The notes under the pieces are model-generated. The model made no database searches. It was given only the letters and a program-made list of their open reading frames with translations, and had not been told where the DNA came from. The translations under genes were made by a program, and so were the position numbers. Below, one piece after another: positions 14,174-15,875 of a stretch of DNA of 15,875 nt. Every line of letters begins with the position of its first letter. Position 1 is the first letter of the stretch. This stretch comes from an uncultured Porphyromonas sp. (GTDB lineage Bacteria; Bacteroidota; Bacteroidia; Bacteroidales; Porphyromonadaceae): contig CAMFNC010000209.1 in assembly GCA_945965245.1 (NCBI GenBank), positions 1-15,875 of the forward strand, read 5' to 3'.

Positions 14174-15778
14174 ATGCATGGCAAATCCCTGACGGCATTG
14201 CTCCTTATTCTTATCGCCCTCTCTGGGTGTGTTTCTTCCGCTCATCGTGCCAATACCATGGCTTTCAGCAAAGTCAATAGAGTTTGGCATTTAGTCAATC
14301 GGCTCTATTATCGCACACCGAACCATGCCGCTATGGCAGACAGTATTATTCGAGGCATGACCAAAGCTTTAGACCCACATAGCGTATTGCTTACCTCGCA
14401 GGAAAACGAACGATTTACCCGACGATTGCACAGCGATATTAGTGGTATCGGCATCCGCCCCATTCAATATCAAGACACACTGTTTATTTTGGAAACCATA
14501 TCCGGCGGTTCGGCGGCAGAAAGCGGATTAAAAGCCGGCGATAAAATTCTGCAAATAGATGGGCAGGATATCCTTGGATGTCCCATTGACAGCATTCATA
14601 CCCGAATTCGAGGCAAAGCGGGAAGCCTCATAGAATTATTGGTGGAACCTTGGCTGTCAGACCAAAAGAAAACTGTCGGTCTCATCCGAAAGCGTATGTC
14701 CAATACAGCCATTCGATATGCCTACCTCTTGGCAGACTCCATCGGGTGCATAGGTATCGGTTCCTTTCGTCTGGGTATGTATTCGGAAATCAAAAAAGCA
14801 TTGGACTCCATGCAGCAGTTGGGGATGAAATCTCTGCTGATGGATTTGCGCGGTAACGGTGGCGGGTACATTGATGGTGCCATCCAAATGGCAGAATTGT
14901 TCCTGCCCCCGCAATCGCACATCGTAACCATTCGCAAAGGGCATGCACCAAGTCGCAGCAAACATTTCAAATCCGACAAGGCACATCCCCGATACGAGCA
15001 TCTGCCCTTAGTTGTATTGGCAGATGAATCCACGGCCTCAGCATCCGAAATCTTCATCGGAGCCATCCAAGACCATGACCGTGGCATCATTGTGGGGCGG
15101 CGTACTTTTGGCAAAGGGCTTGTGCAGCAGCAGTATAAACTGTCCGATGACTCGCAGTTGCTACTGACCGTGGGCGAATATTGCACCCCAGCCGGTCGCG
15201 TCATCCAAAAACCATTCCGTCCCGGCTCTTTCGATGCATATAAAATAGAAACTTACCTCCGCAAAAACCACGGCGAACCAAGTTATACCGATAACCTTCC
15301 CGACAGTCTGTTTGTCCGCACCTTGCACAGCAAACGCCGTGTCTATGCCGGCGAAGGGATAATGCCGGATAGCTATGTGGCTCCGGATAGCACCCGAAAC
15401 AGTGTATTGATAGCAGATATGAACCGCAGTGGAGCTATCTCTGTGCAGGGGCTTCGGTATGCACTCCGCCATCGTACCGAGTTGATGGAGGCCTATCCCA
15501 CAGCAGCCGCTTTTGAGGCTTGGCGGCCTCCCACGGAGTGGGTTCGGGAGATTTGGGAAACCGACGGCAAAGCCTCCAAACATTTCAGTCCGGAAGCCGT
15601 AACCGCAGATACTCCGTTACTCAAGCAGCTTTTGCATGCCGAAGTGGCATCTGCTCTCTTCGGCCTATCGGCATATTATCGCATACTCGATGCCCATACT
15701 CCCGATTATCAAGAGGCAATTCGCCTCCTGACCCATCCGCCTTTGTACCAATCCTTGCTTCGTGGTCGTCCGGAATAA
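14174..15778 (+). CDS. S41 C-terminal-processing peptidase, lipoprotein
   Basis: A 534-residue protein from the ATG at 14174. This start is chosen because it opens a lipoprotein signal (lipobox LSGC, Cys19); an in-frame ATG at 14072 lies inside the terminator hairpin. A PDZ domain spans about residues 87-168 (SGIGIRP, SAAESGLKAGDKILQIDGQD). The S41 core follows, with DLRGNGGGYIDGA. The catalytic dyad is Ser289 in STASASEIF and Lys314 in GKGLVQ; their 25-residue spacing equals that of E. coli Prc (Ser430/Lys455). The last 200 or so residues are mostly helical and beyond the catalytic core. Such peptidases trim or degrade envelope proteins from exposed C-termini. Lipidation would place it on the outer or inner membrane facing the periplasm or surface. 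It is transcribed separately from the S46 gene. Confidence 0.92.
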   Translation: MHGKSLTALLLILIALSGCVSSAHRANTMAFSKVNRVWHLVNRLYYRTPNHAAMADSIIRGMTKALDPHSVLLTSQENERFTRRLHSDISGIGIRPIQYQDTLFILETISGGSAAESGLKAGDKILQIDGQDILGCPIDSIHTRIRGKAGSLIELLVEPWLSDQKKTVGLIRKRMSNTAIRYAYLLADSIGCIGIGSFRLGMYSEIKKALDSMQQLGMKSLLMDLRGNGGGYIDGAIQMAELFLPPQSHIVTIRKGHAPSRSKHFKSDKAHPRYEHLPLVVLADESTASASEIFIGAIQDHDRGIIVGRRTFGKGLVQQQYKLSDDSQLLLTVGEYCTPAGRVIQKPFRPGSFDAYKIETYLRKNHGEPSYTDNLPDSLFVRTLHSKRRVYAGEGIMPDSYVAPDSTRNSVLIADMNRSGAISVQGLRYALRHRTELMEAYPTAAAFEAWRPPTEWVREIWETDGKASKHFSPEAVTADTPLLKQLLHAEVASALFGLSAYYRILDAHTPDYQEAIRLLTHPPLYQSLLRGRPE

Positions 15779-15831
15779 GTGTATGGCCTGTTTTAGAAGG
15801 CTTGATTTTATGCGACCTCTGAGGGTGCCAA

Positions 15832-15869
15832 AATTTATGTATAAAATGAATTTAATTTATGCATAAATT
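15832..15869. repeat. Tandem pair of 16-base palindromes at the right edge
   Basis: AATTTATGCATAAATT at 15854-15869 is a perfect 16-base palindrome. AATTTATGTATAAAAT at 15832-15847 differs from it at only two positions. The two lie 22 bases apart start to start, two turns of the helix. This is what a pair of sites for a dimeric repressor or activator looks like. It falls after the S41 stop, so the target gene is probably just outside the window. Confidence 0.5.
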
Positions 15870-15875
15870 GCGCGC

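Overview
The window looks like a stretch of chromosome from a member of the Bacteroidota, most likely order Bacteroidales. Several start regions carry the phylum-specific -7 box TAnnTTTG, in one case with a TTTG -33 box at the right spacing, and most start codons lack a clear Shine-Dalgarno sequence. The gene content also fits: a Bacteroidota-type RNA polymerase omega subunit, BamD, DUF4293, and an S46 dipeptidyl-peptidase of the DPP7 type. The genus cannot be resolved from the sequence alone. Every supported gene is on the + strand. I see no insertion sequence, CRISPR array, tRNA or rRNA.

Layout. Positions 279-4061 hold a four-gene, same-strand cluster. It encodes a soluble SPFH (flotillin-like) protein with a GYF-like tail, a double zinc-ribbon protein with a C-terminal membrane anchor, a secreted protein of unknown function and a lipoprotein of unknown function. 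The first two resemble the YdjI/YdjG pair of the Bacillus PspA-type envelope-stress operon, but there is no PspA here. Positions 4062-4455 have no protein gene. They carry what looks like an independently transcribed, rod-shaped small RNA (about 4137-4370) with a textbook Bacteroidota promoter and a Rho-independent terminator; its fold recalls 6S RNA. A DUF3108 exported protein follows (4456-5271). Next comes an envelope/transcription group: BamD lipoprotein, RNA polymerase omega, DUF4293 membrane protein (5423-7102). A DUF2238 (YjdF-like) membrane-protein gene at 7180-7771 is broken by two apparent one-base deletions, yet all its parts are still recognisable in three successive frames. Then come ruvB, a polysaccharide flippase, a DUF389 membrane protein, a DPP7-type S46 peptidase and, after a strong terminator, an S41 (C-terminal-processing) peptidase lipoprotein. 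The last 45 bases contain two near-identical 16-base palindromes spaced 22 bases apart, probably control sites for a gene beyond the window.

Functionally the window is mostly envelope biology: outer-membrane protein assembly (BamD), lipid-linked glycan export (flippase), peptide processing in the periplasm (S46, S41), several exported proteins of unknown role and a possible membrane-stress cassette, mixed with core transcription (omega) and recombination (RuvB) genes. The most interesting items are the small RNA, the SPFH/zinc-ribbon/secreted/lipoprotein cassette and the double-frameshifted DUF2238 gene.
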